This document shows positions 50,153 to 61,542 of a stretch of 64,000 nt of DNA, one piece after another. This stretch comes from Thiohalorhabdus sp. Cl-TMA (GTDB taxonomy: Bacteria; Pseudomonadota; Gammaproteobacteria; Thiohalorhabdales; Thiohalorhabdaceae), in the NCBI RefSeq assembly GCF_041821045.1, contig NZ_JBGUAW010000001.1, positions 1 to 64,000 on the forward strand, given 5' to 3'. How positions within the stretch are numbered: position 1 is the first letter of the stretch; every line of letters begins with the position of its first letter. The notes under the pieces are model-generated. The model did no database searches. It saw only the letters and a program-made list of their open reading frames with translations, and was not told the DNA's origin. The translations under genes were made by a program, and so were the position numbers.

Positions 50153-51250
50153 GTGCGGTTTCGGTGTTCCAAGGAGGATCTGCTAGCGGGCCTCAATCCC
50201 GCCGCATCGGTGGTGGAAAGCCGCCAAACCCTGCCCATCCTGGGCCACTTGCACCTGCAGACCGGGGACGGCGAGGTTTCCCTGACGGGCACCGACCTGG
50301 AGGTGGAGCTCCAGGCCGCCTGCGTCGCGGATGTGGAGGAGGCCGGGACCGCCACGGTTCCCGCGCGCAAATTTCTGGACATCGTGCGCTCCCTGCCCGA
50401 AGAGACCCAGGTGGCGGTTCTCCAGGACGACGGCGGGGTGACGGTGCAGGCGGGACGCGGCCGCTATCGGCTCTCCGGGCTGAATCCGGAGGACTTTCCG
50501 CGGCTGGAGCTCGAAGAGTATCAGCAGGAGGTGGCCATCCCCCAGGGGGCGCTGAAGGCGCTGTTCGAGGGAACCTCCTTCGCCATGGCGCGGGATGATG
50601 TCCGCTACTATCTGAACGGAATCTTGCTGGAATGGAGCGGATCCAATCTACGGGCCGTGGCCACGGACGGCCATCGCTTGGCGCTTATGGACCGGGAGGT
50701 GGAGGCCACCGCTGAGGAGACCCGGGTAATCCTGCCGCGGAAGGGGGTCCAGGAGCTGGAACGACTTCTGGCGGATACCGAGGAGCCGGTATCTGTGGGA
50801 TTCACGGGTAACCATGTCCGGTTCCGGCTACCCAGGGTGACCTTCACCTCCAAGCTCATCGAGGGCCGCTTTCCCGATTACCGGCGGGTGATACCGGAGG
50901 CCAACGGGCAGCAGGTCCTTGGTGACCGGCGGCAGATTCAGCAGGCCCTGCGGCGGATCGCCATCCTCTCCAATCGCAAGACGCACGGCATCCGATTCTC
51001 CTGCAGGGAGGGTCTCCTGGAGCTTTCGGCGGAGAACCCGGACCAAGAGGAGGGTGCCGAGGAGGTGCCCCTCTCCTACCAGGGCGATTCCCTGGAAATC
51101 GGCTTCAACGTGGAATACCTGCAGCAGGCCATGAGCGCCCTGCCCACCGACGAGGTGGTCATCCATGTCTGGGACGCCCAATCGAGCTGCTTGATCATGC
51201 CCCCCGACGATACCTCGATCAAATATGTCATCATGCCCATGCGGCTCTGA
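50153..51250 (+). CDS. dnaN: DNA polymerase III beta sliding clamp
   Basis: Ring-shaped processivity clamp. The 365-aa protein begins MRFRCSKEDLLAGLNPAASVVE and shows the three repeated clamp domains (about 1-120, 128-245, 246-365). Conserved pieces include RQTLPILGHL, DGHRLALMD and the C-terminal YVIMPMRL with the expected M-P-M-R end. GTG at 50153 follows GGGGGAGA. The gene lies in the usual place between dnaA and recF. Confidence 0.97.
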   Translation: MRFRCSKEDLLAGLNPAASVVESRQTLPILGHLHLQTGDGEVSLTGTDLEVELQAACVADVEEAGTATVPARKFLDIVRSLPEETQVAVLQDDGGVTVQAGRGRYRLSGLNPEDFPRLELEEYQQEVAIPQGALKALFEGTSFAMARDDVRYYLNGILLEWSGSNLRAVATDGHRLALMDREVEATAEETRVILPRKGVQELERLLADTEEPVSVGFTGNHVRFRLPRVTFTSKLIEGRFPDYRRVIPEANGQQVLGDRRQIQQALRRIAILSNRKTHGIRFSCREGLLELSAENPDQEEGAEEVPLSYQGDSLEIGFNVEYLQQAMSALPTDEVVIHVWDAQSSCLIMPPDDTSIKYVIMPMRL

Positions 51251-51252
51251 TG

Positions 51253-51272
51253 CGCCCCCTGGGAAGGGGGCG
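51253..51272. repeat. Hairpin after dnaN
   Basis: CGCCCCCT at 51253-51260 pairs with AGGGGGCG at 51265-51272. It lies 2 bases beyond the dnaN stop and has no T-run, so it could be a weak terminator or an mRNA-stabilising end. The rest of the 187-base gap before recF is featureless. Confidence 0.45.
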
Positions 51273-51458
51273 ATGCGGTAAAATCCGTATATTGGCCATA
51301 ATGCGCTTGCATCCTACAGCTCCGTTGCCACAGGCGTCAGCCGTGGGACGGATCGACCCGGACGTTTGCAGCGAAGGCTTTCGGCTCTGGGACAGGAAAG
51401 GCGGCCTGATCCCCGCGTCTAGACTGAACCGGTTCCCATGCGGTGCAGCGGGGTTGCC

Positions 51459-52523
51459 GTGATTATCGAGCGGCTCCAGATCGGTGCGTTCCGGAATATC
51501 TCTTCCGCCCGCCTGGAGCCGGAGCCGGGTCTGAATCGGCTGATCGGCGTCAATGGCGCCGGAAAGACCAGTGTGCTCGAGGCCATCCACTTTCTTGCCT
51601 CGGGACGTTCCTTCCGCCGGGGGAGCACCAGCTCCCTGCGGGCAAACGGCGACGGAGAAGCCGTTCTTTTCGCTCGAGTGGGTGACGGTAGCGGGCATAC
51701 CCTGGGTGCCCGGCTGGGTGCCGAGGGTCGGGAGCTGCGCCTGAATGGGGAGCGCGCTTCTGGATTCGCGGCCTTCGCCGAAGTGCTGAAGACCATCCAC
51801 TACACCCCGGAGGGTCATCGCCTGGCCTCCGGCGGGCCTCGTGAGCGGCGTCGCTTCCTGGATTGGGGGTTGTTCCACGTGGAACCTTCCTACCTGGAGC
51901 TGGCACGCCGCTACCACCGGGCCCTGCAGCAACGGAACCGATGGCTCAAGACCGGCATGCCGGCTCCGGACCCCTGGGGGGAGCAGCTGGCAAGCATGGG
52001 AGAGGAGATCCAACGACGGCGAGAGGCCTATGCGGAAGGCCTGGAGATCCGGGCGCAGGACGTCTTCACCGAGCTGGGGGGGTTCGGGGAGCTCCGTATG
52101 CGTCTGGACAAGGGCTGGCCGGAGGCGGCAACGCTTGCGGAGGCCTTGGAACGGGATAACCGTCGGGAGCCGGATACGACTCGGGTTGGCCCCCACCGCG
52201 GGGACCTGCAGCTCGTCCTCGATGGCGCACCGGCCCGCGAACGGGCTTCGCGTGGCCAGCAAAAGGTGATCATCCTGGCGCTACGCCTCGCCCAGCTCGT
52301 CCTGGCGAAGGAGGAGAGCGGCGACGTTCCGGTCTTCCTGTTCGACGATGTGGGCTCGGAGCTTGACCCCGAGCGACGTCGGGCGGGCATGGACCTCCTG
52401 GAGCGCTACGGCCGACAGGTATTCGTAACAAGCACGGAGGAGGCATTGTGCCCCCTCCCCTCTCCCGAGCTCCCGGCAGCGACATTCCGGGTTCACGGGG
52501 GAAACATCGAGCGGAGCGATTGA
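51459..52523 (+). CDS. recF: DNA replication and repair protein RecF
   Basis: Loads RecA at single-strand gaps together with RecOR. The 354-aa SMC-like ATPase has Walker A GVNGAGKTSVLEAIHFLASG (30-49), GPHRGDLQLVL (52-kDa family block), the signature SRGQQKVIILALRLAQ and Walker B FLFDDVGSELD. GTG at 51459 is preferred: the protein then starts like other RecF proteins and AGCGGGG lies 6 bases upstream. An ATG at 51438 is in frame. The stop is followed directly by the ATG of gyrB. A parS site lies inside. Confidence 0.95.
   Translation: MIIERLQIGAFRNISSARLEPEPGLNRLIGVNGAGKTSVLEAIHFLASGRSFRRGSTSSLRANGDGEAVLFARVGDGSGHTLGARLGAEGRELRLNGERASGFAAFAEVLKTIHYTPEGHRLASGGPRERRRFLDWGLFHVEPSYLELARRYHRALQQRNRWLKTGMPAPDPWGEQLASMGEEIQRRREAYAEGLEIRAQDVFTELGGFGELRMRLDKGWPEAATLAEALERDNRREPDTTRVGPHRGDLQLVLDGAPARERASRGQQKVIILALRLAQLVLAKEESGDVPVFLFDDVGSELDPERRRAGMDLLERYGRQVFVTSTEEALCPLPSPELPAATFRVHGGNIERSD
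51871..51886. promoter_or_regulatory. parS site inside recF
   Basis: TGTTCCACGTGGAACC: 15 of 16 bases of TGTTCCACGTGGAACA. It lies 3.2 kb to the right of oriC, opposite the parS copies in mnmG and before parA. Confidence 0.85.
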
Positions 52524-54947
<2,424 letters not shown>

Positions 54948-55020
54948 GTGGATTCTACGGTAGGGATGTAACGCCAAGCCGCCAAGGAACTCGAGCAACG
55001 TCGAGAAAGGCGGTTATCAC

Positions 55021-55055
55021 CGAAAAAGGCCGGGGCCTAGCCCCGGCCTTTTTCG
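55021..55055. terminator. Bidirectional Rho-independent terminator after gyrB
   Basis: A 14-bp perfect stem (AAAAAGGCCGGGGC at 55023-55036 with 55040-55053) plus two outer pairs and a 3-nt loop. It has a T-run on both strands, so it serves gyrB and the gene on the opposite side. A weaker two-step hairpin lies at 54975-55013. Confidence 0.9.
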
Positions 55056-55154
55056 GTACTGCGCATTGGGCCACCGATCCCGAATTCAACCCTGAACGGT
55101 TACTCCCCGTTTTGGGATCCTGCACTCCCGGTGCCCTGGCGCCTTGGCGTTTTC

Positions 55155-55880
55155 TTATTTGTTTATCCCCTGTTCGCGCAGCTCCAAAAGCACCGGCATC
55201 TCCTCCAGGGCCCCCTCGGGAAGCGACGCCCAATCGAGACCGGATGGTGCCGGCGGTGGGTTGGAGACCCCGATGGTCCCTTCGGGGGTGGTGATCAGGG
55301 AAACCGGCAGATCCAAGGGTTCGGCCGGGAAGTCCCCCACCACTTGCAGTGGGTGGACAGTGGTGACCACGGGGATGGCCGGGTGCCCCAGCTCGCGGAG
55401 AATGGCGTACTCGATGTCGCCGAAGCCGTGGCCTTTCCCGCAGCGTTTGCCGCTGGCCGTCACGGCCACGGATCCGGTAACCACCAGGTCGATGGAAGTG
55501 TCCAGGCTCTTCAACGGGATCGCTTCGGCCCAGTGGGTGCCCCTGGACAAGGACGCGGCCGCCTTGCGGTGTTCGGGGGGGATCCGGGCAGGGTCAAGCC
55601 GATGGAATCCGCCCCGCAGACGCGGGGTGGGCATATAGACGGTGATACCCCTTTCCAGGGCCCCCTGGCGCAGCGGACGCTGCGGGGCGTCGGGATTGGC
55701 TTTGATGACGTTAACCCGCGAAAAAAGCGGATGCTCCAAGAGGCGAAAGGCTGCTTCCTCGGCACCGGCGAAGTTGGGGATGCGCCCGTGGGGCGGATAC
55801 GGAAAGCGGGCGGCGCGGTTACCCTGGAGATCGTCCCAGACCGCCTGCCGGGCGGCGTCCTTGGTGGGGTAAGTCTGCAT
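55155..55880 (-). CDS. 5-formyltetrahydrofolate cyclo-ligase-like protein
   Basis: Family members turn 5-formyl-THF into 5,10-methenyl-THF. The 241-aa protein begins with KDAARQAVWDDL and contains FRLLEHPLF, KANPDAPQRPLRQGALE, and the nucleotide-binding signature GKRCGKGHGFGDIEYAIL near the end. The length and the KANPDAPQRP part resemble the longer MTHFSD-like subgroup rather than the 190-aa YgfA enzymes, so the activity is not certain. It stands alone, with its 3' end near the gyrB terminator. Confidence 0.8.
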   Translation of the reverse strand: MQTYPTKDAARQAVWDDLQGNRAARFPYPPHGRIPNFAGAEEAAFRLLEHPLFSRVNVIKANPDAPQRPLRQGALERGITVYMPTPRLRGGFHRLDPARIPPEHRKAAASLSRGTHWAEAIPLKSLDTSIDLVVTGSVAVTASGKRCGKGHGFGDIEYAILRELGHPAIPVVTTVHPLQVVGDFPAEPLDLPVSLITTPEGTIGVSNPPPAPSGLDWASLPEGALEEMPVLLELREQGINK

Positions 55881-56025
55881 AGCGGAAGTCCGTTTGCGCG
55901 AGCGGGAAGACCCGGAAAGCGCAAGGGGGCTACCCCGCCATGGCCGGGAGCGGGGGGACCCCGGGCGGCCTACGCGAACCGCTCCGAGTGCCCCCGGAGG
56001 CCTTCCGTTGCAGGCTTGCGGGAGC

Positions 56026-58386
56026 TCAGGAGTCGGAGGCCTTGGCGTTTACCGGCTGGGGTGACTCGCCAGCGGCTTCGGCGGAGGCCCCTTCCTCGTC
56101 GCCCTCCGGATAGGGCGTGCGGAATTTGCATTCCTTGTTGGGACAGACCTTCTCCCGCCCGTATTTCTTGGTGGTCTTCTCCATAAGGATTGCCGAGCCG
56201 CAATCCGGGCACGGCTCTGCCACCGGGGGGTTGGGCATTGCGTACTTGCAGTCCGGGTACTCCGAGCAGCTGTAGAAGGTCTTGCCCTTGCGGGACTTCT
56301 TCTCCTGGATCTCCCCCTTGCCGCATTCGGGGCAGGTCACCCCGGTTCCCTTCGGTTTTTCCAGGGGCTCGAGGTACTTGCACTCCGGGTAGCCGGTGCA
56401 GCCAAGGAACTTGCCGTAGCGGCCGCGCTTGATCGCCAGTGGCCGCTCGCATTTGGGGCAGCTCCGGTCGGTTTCCTCGGGCTCCTCGGCCTCCCCTTCC
56501 ACCGGACGGGTATAATCGCATTCCGGATAGGCGGAGCACCCGATGAACTGCCCATGGCGGCCGAGCTTCTTCTCCAGGTTGGCGCCGCATTTGGGGCAGG
56601 CCTCTTCCATGGCCTCGGAGGTCACCTCGGCGCGGCTGACCGTCTCTTCCTTCTCCGCCACCTGCTTGTGGAAGGGCTCCCAGAACTCCCGGAGCACGGG
56701 GCGCCAGTCCTCCTCACCCCGCGAGACGGCATCGAGCTCGTCCTCGAGGCGGGCGGTGAAGTCGTAGTCCACGTAGGTGGTGAAGTGATTGGTCAGGAAA
56801 CGGTTCACCACCCGCCCTACGTCCGTGAGGAAAAAGCGCTTGTTATCGAGCTCGGCGTAGCCCCGATCCTGCAGGGTAGACAAAATGGAGGCATAGGTGG
56901 AGGGACGGCCGATGCCGTAGGACTCCAGCTGCTTCACCAGGGTGGCTTCGGTGTAGCGCGGCGGCGGCTGAGTGAAATGCTGTTCGGCGCGGGCCTGCTG
57001 CAATTCCGGGGTATCGCCCTCGGCAAGGGGCGGCAGCTTGCTCTCTTTGGTGTCGCCCGTGGCGTCGTCCTTGCCCTCTTCGTACACCTTCAGGAAGCCC
57101 GGGAAGGCGATGGTGGAGCCGGTGGCCTTGAGGCGCCAGCCGGGCTCGATCTCGAAATGGGCGGTGACGTTGTCCACCAGCGCCGGGGTCATCTGCCCCG
57201 CCACCATGCGTTTCCAGACCAGCTCGTAGAGGCGGAACTGGTCCTTATCCAGTTTGTCCTTCACCTGCTCGGGATGGCGCGCCGGGCTGGTGGGCCGGAT
57301 GGCCTCGTGGGCCTCCTGCGCGTTCTTGGACTGGGACTTGAAGTGGCGCGGCTTGTCGGGGAGGAAATCCTGCCCGTAGCGCTCGTCGATAAGGGTCCGG
57401 GCCTCGGACACCGCCTCCTCGGAGAGGTTCACCGAGTCGGTCCGCATGTAGGTGATCAGGCCGACGGTGCCCTCGCCGAGGTCCATGCCCTCGTAGAGCT
57501 GCTGGGCCACCCGCATGGTCCGGGAAACGGAGAACCCCAGCTTCCGGGAGGCCTCCTGCTGCAGGGTGGAAGTGGTGAAGGGCGGCGTGGGGTTGCGCTT
57601 GCTCTGCTTTTTCTCCACCGAGGTGACGGGGAGGGTGCCATCGCTGGCTGCCGCCTCCACGCGAGCGCGCAGCTCCTCGGCGCGTTCGCCGTCGCCCACG
57701 GAAAGCTTCTCCAGCTTCTTGCCCTCCGCCTCCACCAGGTTGGCGGTGAAGACCGTCGCTACCCCCTGTTCGTTGGGGGCGCCCAGGTCCGCCTCGACGG
57801 ACCAGTACTCGGTGGGCTCGAAGTTCTCGATTTCCTCCTCGCGCTCGGCGATGAGGCGCAGGGCGGGGCTCTGGACGCGGCCGGCGGAGAGGCCGCGGCG
57901 GACCTTTTTCCACAGCAGCGGCGAGAGGTTGAAGCCCACGAGGTAATCGAGCGCCCGCCGGGCCTGCTGGGCGTTCACGAGATATTCGGAGATGTCACGC
58001 GGCTGCTCCATGGCCTCGCGCACCGCGTTCTTGGTGATCTCGTGGAATACCACGCGGTAGACGCCCTTGCCGTCCAGGTGGCCCTGTTCGCGAAGGAGCT
58101 GCACCAGATGCCAGGCGATGGCCTCCCCCTCGCGGTCGGGGTCGGTGGCGAGGTAGAGGTCCTCGGCCTTCTCCAGCTCGCTGGATATGGCGTCGACGTG
58201 CTTTTTGTTGCGGTCGATGACCTCGTAGGTCATGGCGAAATCCTGCTCCGGATCCACGGCGCCCTCCTTGGCGCGCAGGTCCCGGACGTGGCCGTAGGAG
58301 GCCATGACCTTGAAGTCGTTGCCGAGGTAGTTGTTTATGCTCTTGGCCTTCGCCGGGGATTCGACGATCACCAGATGCTTTGCCAT
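56026..58386 (-). CDS. topA: DNA topoisomerase I
   Basis: Relaxes negative supercoils. The 786-aa protein has the TOPRIM domain (LVIVESPAKAKSINNYLG; ATDPDREGEAIAWH) and the active-site Tyr in GLITYMRTDS. Four C4 zinc-ribbon motifs follow at the C-terminus: CPKCGANLEKK, CPKCERPLAIK, CPECGKGEIQEK and CPDCGSAILMEK. ATG at 58386 gives the standard start MAKHLVIVESPAKAK; an open frame continues to 58446. The last 25 residues are rich in Glu and Ala. Confidence 0.97.
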   Translation of the reverse strand: MAKHLVIVESPAKAKSINNYLGNDFKVMASYGHVRDLRAKEGAVDPEQDFAMTYEVIDRNKKHVDAISSELEKAEDLYLATDPDREGEAIAWHLVQLLREQGHLDGKGVYRVVFHEITKNAVREAMEQPRDISEYLVNAQQARRALDYLVGFNLSPLLWKKVRRGLSAGRVQSPALRLIAEREEEIENFEPTEYWSVEADLGAPNEQGVATVFTANLVEAEGKKLEKLSVGDGERAEELRARVEAAASDGTLPVTSVEKKQSKRNPTPPFTTSTLQQEASRKLGFSVSRTMRVAQQLYEGMDLGEGTVGLITYMRTDSVNLSEEAVSEARTLIDERYGQDFLPDKPRHFKSQSKNAQEAHEAIRPTSPARHPEQVKDKLDKDQFRLYELVWKRMVAGQMTPALVDNVTAHFEIEPGWRLKATGSTIAFPGFLKVYEEGKDDATGDTKESKLPPLAEGDTPELQQARAEQHFTQPPPRYTEATLVKQLESYGIGRPSTYASILSTLQDRGYAELDNKRFFLTDVGRVVNRFLTNHFTTYVDYDFTARLEDELDAVSRGEEDWRPVLREFWEPFHKQVAEKEETVSRAEVTSEAMEEACPKCGANLEKKLGRHGQFIGCSAYPECDYTRPVEGEAEEPEETDRSCPKCERPLAIKRGRYGKFLGCTGYPECKYLEPLEKPKGTGVTCPECGKGEIQEKKSRKGKTFYSCSEYPDCKYAMPNPPVAEPCPDCGSAILMEKTTKKYGREKVCPNKECKFRTPYPEGDEEGASAEAAGESPQPVNAKASDS

Positions 58387-58482
58387 GAGTCCGCTACCTG
58401 TTGGGTGCGAAAACGGCGCAAGCGCCGCGGGGTCCCGATCGACCAAAGAGGCGCATCGGGAATACCCCCTTCAGGAAACCGA

Positions 58483-58510
58483 AGGCCGTCCGGTAGCTAC
58501 CGGACGGCCT
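58483..58510. terminator. Perfect 28-bp palindrome after smg
   Basis: AGGCCGTCCGGTAG at 58483-58496 followed directly by its exact complement (58497-58510). On the - strand it lies 33 bases past the smg stop, followed by TTCGGTTTCC. It probably ends smg transcription, although the T-run is broken. Confidence 0.55.
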
Positions 58511-58542
58511 GTGGAAATGCATAGAGCGGAGATCGGACCGGA

Positions 58543-59028
58543 TTAGTGGAATACCCCGTCCATGCGGTCGAATATCATGTCCTCCACCCACACGTAGGCC
58601 CCTTCCTGGCCGGGGCTGTTGTGCAGAACCATGAGCAGTACCCAGCTGAGCGCCTCGGCGTCGATCTCGTCGCTGTCGAGGGCCATGAGGCGGTCGACGA
58701 GCAGCTCCCGGGTGTTGGCGTCCACCACGCCCGAATCCTCCAGGAAGGTAAGAAAGCCGCGGGCGTCGCGGGTCATCTTGTGCTGTTCTTCGTCGGTGAA
58801 TATGCGCACGGAGCCATGGGAGGGGCGCCCGCTGCGCTCGGCGGTGGCGCCGGACTGCTGATCCGCAAGCCCCTCCAGCCAGGAAAATGCCTTTTTGACC
58901 TTGGGCTCGGCGAAGCCCGCCTCCACCAGCTCCGTCTTCAATGCGCTCTGATCGGGCTCTTCGTCCATGGGCTCCGAGAAATAGTTCTCGAACAAGTACA
59001 TCAGAATATCCAGGACGTTTTCGTTCAT
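58543..59028 (-). CDS. smg: Smg protein (DUF494)
   Basis: A 161-aa protein of the DUF494/Smg family, mostly helical, found next to dprA (smf) in Gammaproteobacteria and Betaproteobacteria. Recognised from MNENVLDILMYLFENYF, EAGFAEPKVKKAFSWLEGL and the C-terminal segment AYVWVEDMIFDRMDGVFH, typical of the family. Its role is unknown. The ATG overlaps the dprA stop by 4 bases, so they are coupled. Confidence 0.93.
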   Translation of the reverse strand: MNENVLDILMYLFENYFSEPMDEEPDQSALKTELVEAGFAEPKVKKAFSWLEGLADQQSGATAERSGRPSHGSVRIFTDEEQHKMTRDARGFLTFLEDSGVVDANTRELLVDRLMALDSDEIDAEALSWVLLMVLHNSPGQEGAYVWVEDMIFDRMDGVFH

Positions 59029-60158
59029 ATTCCTCTTGCCCCGTCTGCGGGTGTGCGGATGAAGAAACCGCCGGGCTCGGCGGCCACCACCCCCAGGATT
59101 TCAAGCTCAAGGAGAATGGCCGAAACCCTATCGGGGGTCAAGCCGGAGCGGCTGACCACCTCATCGAGGGCGGTGGAGTGGAAATCGACGCATTGGGCCA
59201 CGGTCCGCTGCTCGCCCGCGAGAGCCTCCACGGCATCGGTGCGCACCTCCGCCGCCGTCTGGGATGGGACCGGCCTGGGCGTGGGGAGTTCCTCCACCAA
59301 GTCCGCCAGCGTCTCCACCAGCTTGGCTCCTTCACGGATCAGGGCATGTGGCCCGCGGCTCAAAGGCGAATGAATGGAACCGGGAATCGCGAGCACCTCC
59401 CTTCCCTGCCTACCCGCCCAGCGCGCTGTGGTCAAGGCGCCGGAGCGCTCACCCGCCTCCACCACCAGGACCCCCAGGCTCAGGCCGCTGATGATGCGGT
59501 TGCGCTGCGGGAAATGGCTGCGCCGGGGCGGGGTCCCCACCGGGAATTCGCTCACCAGGGCTCCCTGGGTGGCTATCTCGGCGGCAAGCTCGGCATGCTC
59601 CGCCGGGTAGATCCGGTCCGGGCCGCAGCCCTGCACGGCCACCGTGGTGCCGCCGCCCGCCAGGGCGCCCCGATGGGCCGCGGCGTCGATCCCCCGCGCC
59701 AGGCCGCTGACGATGCAAAACCCGCTTTGAGCCAGGTCCCGGGCGAAGGCGTAAGCGTCCCGCTGGCCGGCCCGGGAAGCGCTGCGACTACCCACCAAGG
59801 CCAGGGCCGGGCGCTCGGCGAGAACCTGGATCCGGCCCTCGACATAGAGCAGCGGAGGCGGGTCGTCGCTTTCCGCGAGGAGATCCGGATACCCGGGCCG
59901 GTTGCGGACCAGAACCACGCGGTTGGGCTCCGCGGCCCACGCTTCGTCCGCCTGCAGGCCCGGACCCGCCTCCCCCCGCTTCAGGGCCCGGGCGGTGGCG
60001 GGCGGGATGCCGGCGCGCTGCTGGAGCTCTTCGGGGTCGGCGGCATGCACCTGTTCGGGGTCGGAATAGGCCTGCATGAGCCGGTTGAGAATCCGGTCAC
60101 CGACGCCGGGAGCATGACGCATGCTCAGCCAGGCGCGCTGTCCGGAAGGCGGGGCCAT
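59025..60158 (-). CDS. dprA: DNA-processing protein DprA (Smf)
   Basis: Protects incoming single-stranded DNA and loads RecA in natural transformation. The 377-aa protein has an N-terminal helix-hairpin part, a Rossmann-like core with VGSRSASRAGQRDAYAFA, GLARGIDAAAHRGAL and NRIISGLSLGVLVVEA, and a C-terminal winged helix (about 310-370). It lies between LysM and smg in one - strand transcript. No other competence genes are in the window. Confidence 0.95.
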   Translation of the reverse strand: MAPPSGQRAWLSMRHAPGVGDRILNRLMQAYSDPEQVHAADPEELQQRAGIPPATARALKRGEAGPGLQADEAWAAEPNRVVLVRNRPGYPDLLAESDDPPPLLYVEGRIQVLAERPALALVGSRSASRAGQRDAYAFARDLAQSGFCIVSGLARGIDAAAHRGALAGGGTTVAVQGCGPDRIYPAEHAELAAEIATQGALVSEFPVGTPPRRSHFPQRNRIISGLSLGVLVVEAGERSGALTTARWAGRQGREVLAIPGSIHSPLSRGPHALIREGAKLVETLADLVEELPTPRPVPSQTAAEVRTDAVEALAGEQRTVAQCVDFHSTALDEVVSRSGLTPDRVSAILLELEILGVVAAEPGGFFIRTPADGARGI

Positions 60159-60160
60159 GG

Positions 60161-61195
60161 TCAGCTTTCCGGGCTTACCACCCGGTCTCCGTTCTGCAGC
60201 GGGAGGGAGTTGCCCATGATCAGGGCGAAGCTCAGGCGCTGGCTGGTCTGAATGACCACCAGCGTGCCCTTGCGCCGGCCGGGAAGCTTCTCGGTCTCTC
60301 CGGTTCGCCGGTCCTCCACGTTGCGGGGATCCTCCTTCGCCAGCAGAACATGGCCCTTCTCCAGGCCGTTCCGGGCACCGAGATCCAGCACAACGATCTG
60401 GCCCTGCCCCATCATGCTCTCCCCGCCCACGTGGCGTAGCAGGCGGCCCGCCACGTCCGGCGCGGGATGGGGGGTGAACCGGGTGCGGCTGGCCGCCCGA
60501 CCGGGATAGATGCGGTCACCGGCCTCTATGGGCGCGTAGGTGCGCCGGATGCGGGCGGCGAACAAGCCCCCCTCAACCGGACCTTCCATGCGCAGCAGAC
60601 CGGTGTGCTCCAAAAGATAGCCGAGCCGCTTGCCATTTTCCGGATCCCGGATGATCTGCGGCTCCGCGTAGGTGTACCAGGAGCGGGCATCCTTGTCCTC
60701 GGCGTTCTCCAGGCTGGCGAAGACCCGGTCGCCGGTGGCGAACAGGCTCCGCTGCTCCTCTCCGGCCACTAGGTGTCCGCCTCTGGCGCCGGGGCGGGCA
60801 CCGGGATCGAGCAGGCCGTACCGGTCAATGAAGGGCAGCACCAAGCTTCGGTCAACCGTGGAGATGGCCTCCAGGCGCTCCACGGGCTCCTCCTTGACCT
60901 GGGGCGAAAGGCGCTCCACGCGCTGACGGGAAAGGCGGGGCTCACCGTCCACCATGCGCAGCATGAGGCGGTCGCCGGGATAGATGAGGTCCGGATTGCT
61001 GATATAGGGGTTGCGGTCCCAGAGCTCCTCCCAGCGCCAGGGGCTTTCCAAAAACTTACCGGCAATATCCCAGAGGGTGTCACCCTTCTTCACGGTGTAC
61101 ACCGACGGCGCGTCGGTACGCAGGGCGTCGGGGCTGATCCCCCAGGCCGGAAGCGGGAGCAAGGCGATGGCGAGCAGGAAGGTCCGGATGCGCAT
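60161..61195 (-). CDS. LysM-domain secreted protein
   Basis: A 344-aa precursor with a signal peptide (MRIRTFLLAIALLPLPAWG). A LysM peptidoglycan-binding domain follows (VYTVKKGDTLWDIAGKFLES ... YPGDRL, about 32-80), then a 250-residue tail of several small beta-rich segments with no clear family. Proteins of this design are found upstream of dprA across Gammaproteobacteria and are thought to act at the cell wall. ATG at 61195 opens the signal peptide; the frame goes on to 61405 without meaning. Its stop lies 2 bases before the dprA start. Confidence 0.88.
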   Translation of the reverse strand: MRIRTFLLAIALLPLPAWGISPDALRTDAPSVYTVKKGDTLWDIAGKFLESPWRWEELWDRNPYISNPDLIYPGDRLMLRMVDGEPRLSRQRVERLSPQVKEEPVERLEAISTVDRSLVLPFIDRYGLLDPGARPGARGGHLVAGEEQRSLFATGDRVFASLENAEDKDARSWYTYAEPQIIRDPENGKRLGYLLEHTGLLRMEGPVEGGLFAARIRRTYAPIEAGDRIYPGRAASRTRFTPHPAPDVAGRLLRHVGGESMMGQGQIVVLDLGARNGLEKGHVLLAKEDPRNVEDRRTGETEKLPGRRKGTLVVIQTSQRLSFALIMGNSLPLQNGDRVVSPES

Positions 61196-61542
61196 GGGGC
61201 CCTTGGCGGTCACTGGTGTTCTGAATACGCGGACCCGGCCACAGCCGGCACCGCCCAAACTACCCGTTCTGGCTACCACATCGTTAGGGAAAGGGCAAAC
61301 GGAGGGGGCGGCGGAATAGGGGATTCCCGTAGGGTATGCAAGGTTGCTCCGCGTGGCCCGTGACGGATCGTGCCCCCCGGCGGGGAAACCAAATTCCGCT
61401 TCCATGGTCTGTATATAGGCCCAGCCAGGGAGCGCGGCCCGCCGTTGAAAGCCGTCAAGGGTGTCAACGGCGCCGGGAAAGTGCGTTATCCTTATACCCT
61501 AGGGCCCTATACCAACCGTTCGCTCGATACAGGAAGCAGGCA
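61196..61542. other. Divergent promoter region between lysM and def
   Basis: No gene. It should hold promoters for the LysM-dprA-smg transcript and for def-fmt. An 8-bp inverted repeat GCCGTTGA (61441-61448) / TCAACGGC (61464-61471) and TTATCC/TATACC boxes at 61486-61499 lie in front of def, but no clear -35/-10 pair can be fixed. Confidence 0.4.

Noticed and set aside
51104-51120. Weak parS-like motif in dnaN (TTCAACGTGGAATA)
   Set aside because: The central CACGTG is broken, so ParB binding is unlikely.
54975-55013. Hairpin after gyrB as the main terminator
   Set aside because: No T-run; the perfect stem at 55023-55053 is a far better terminator.
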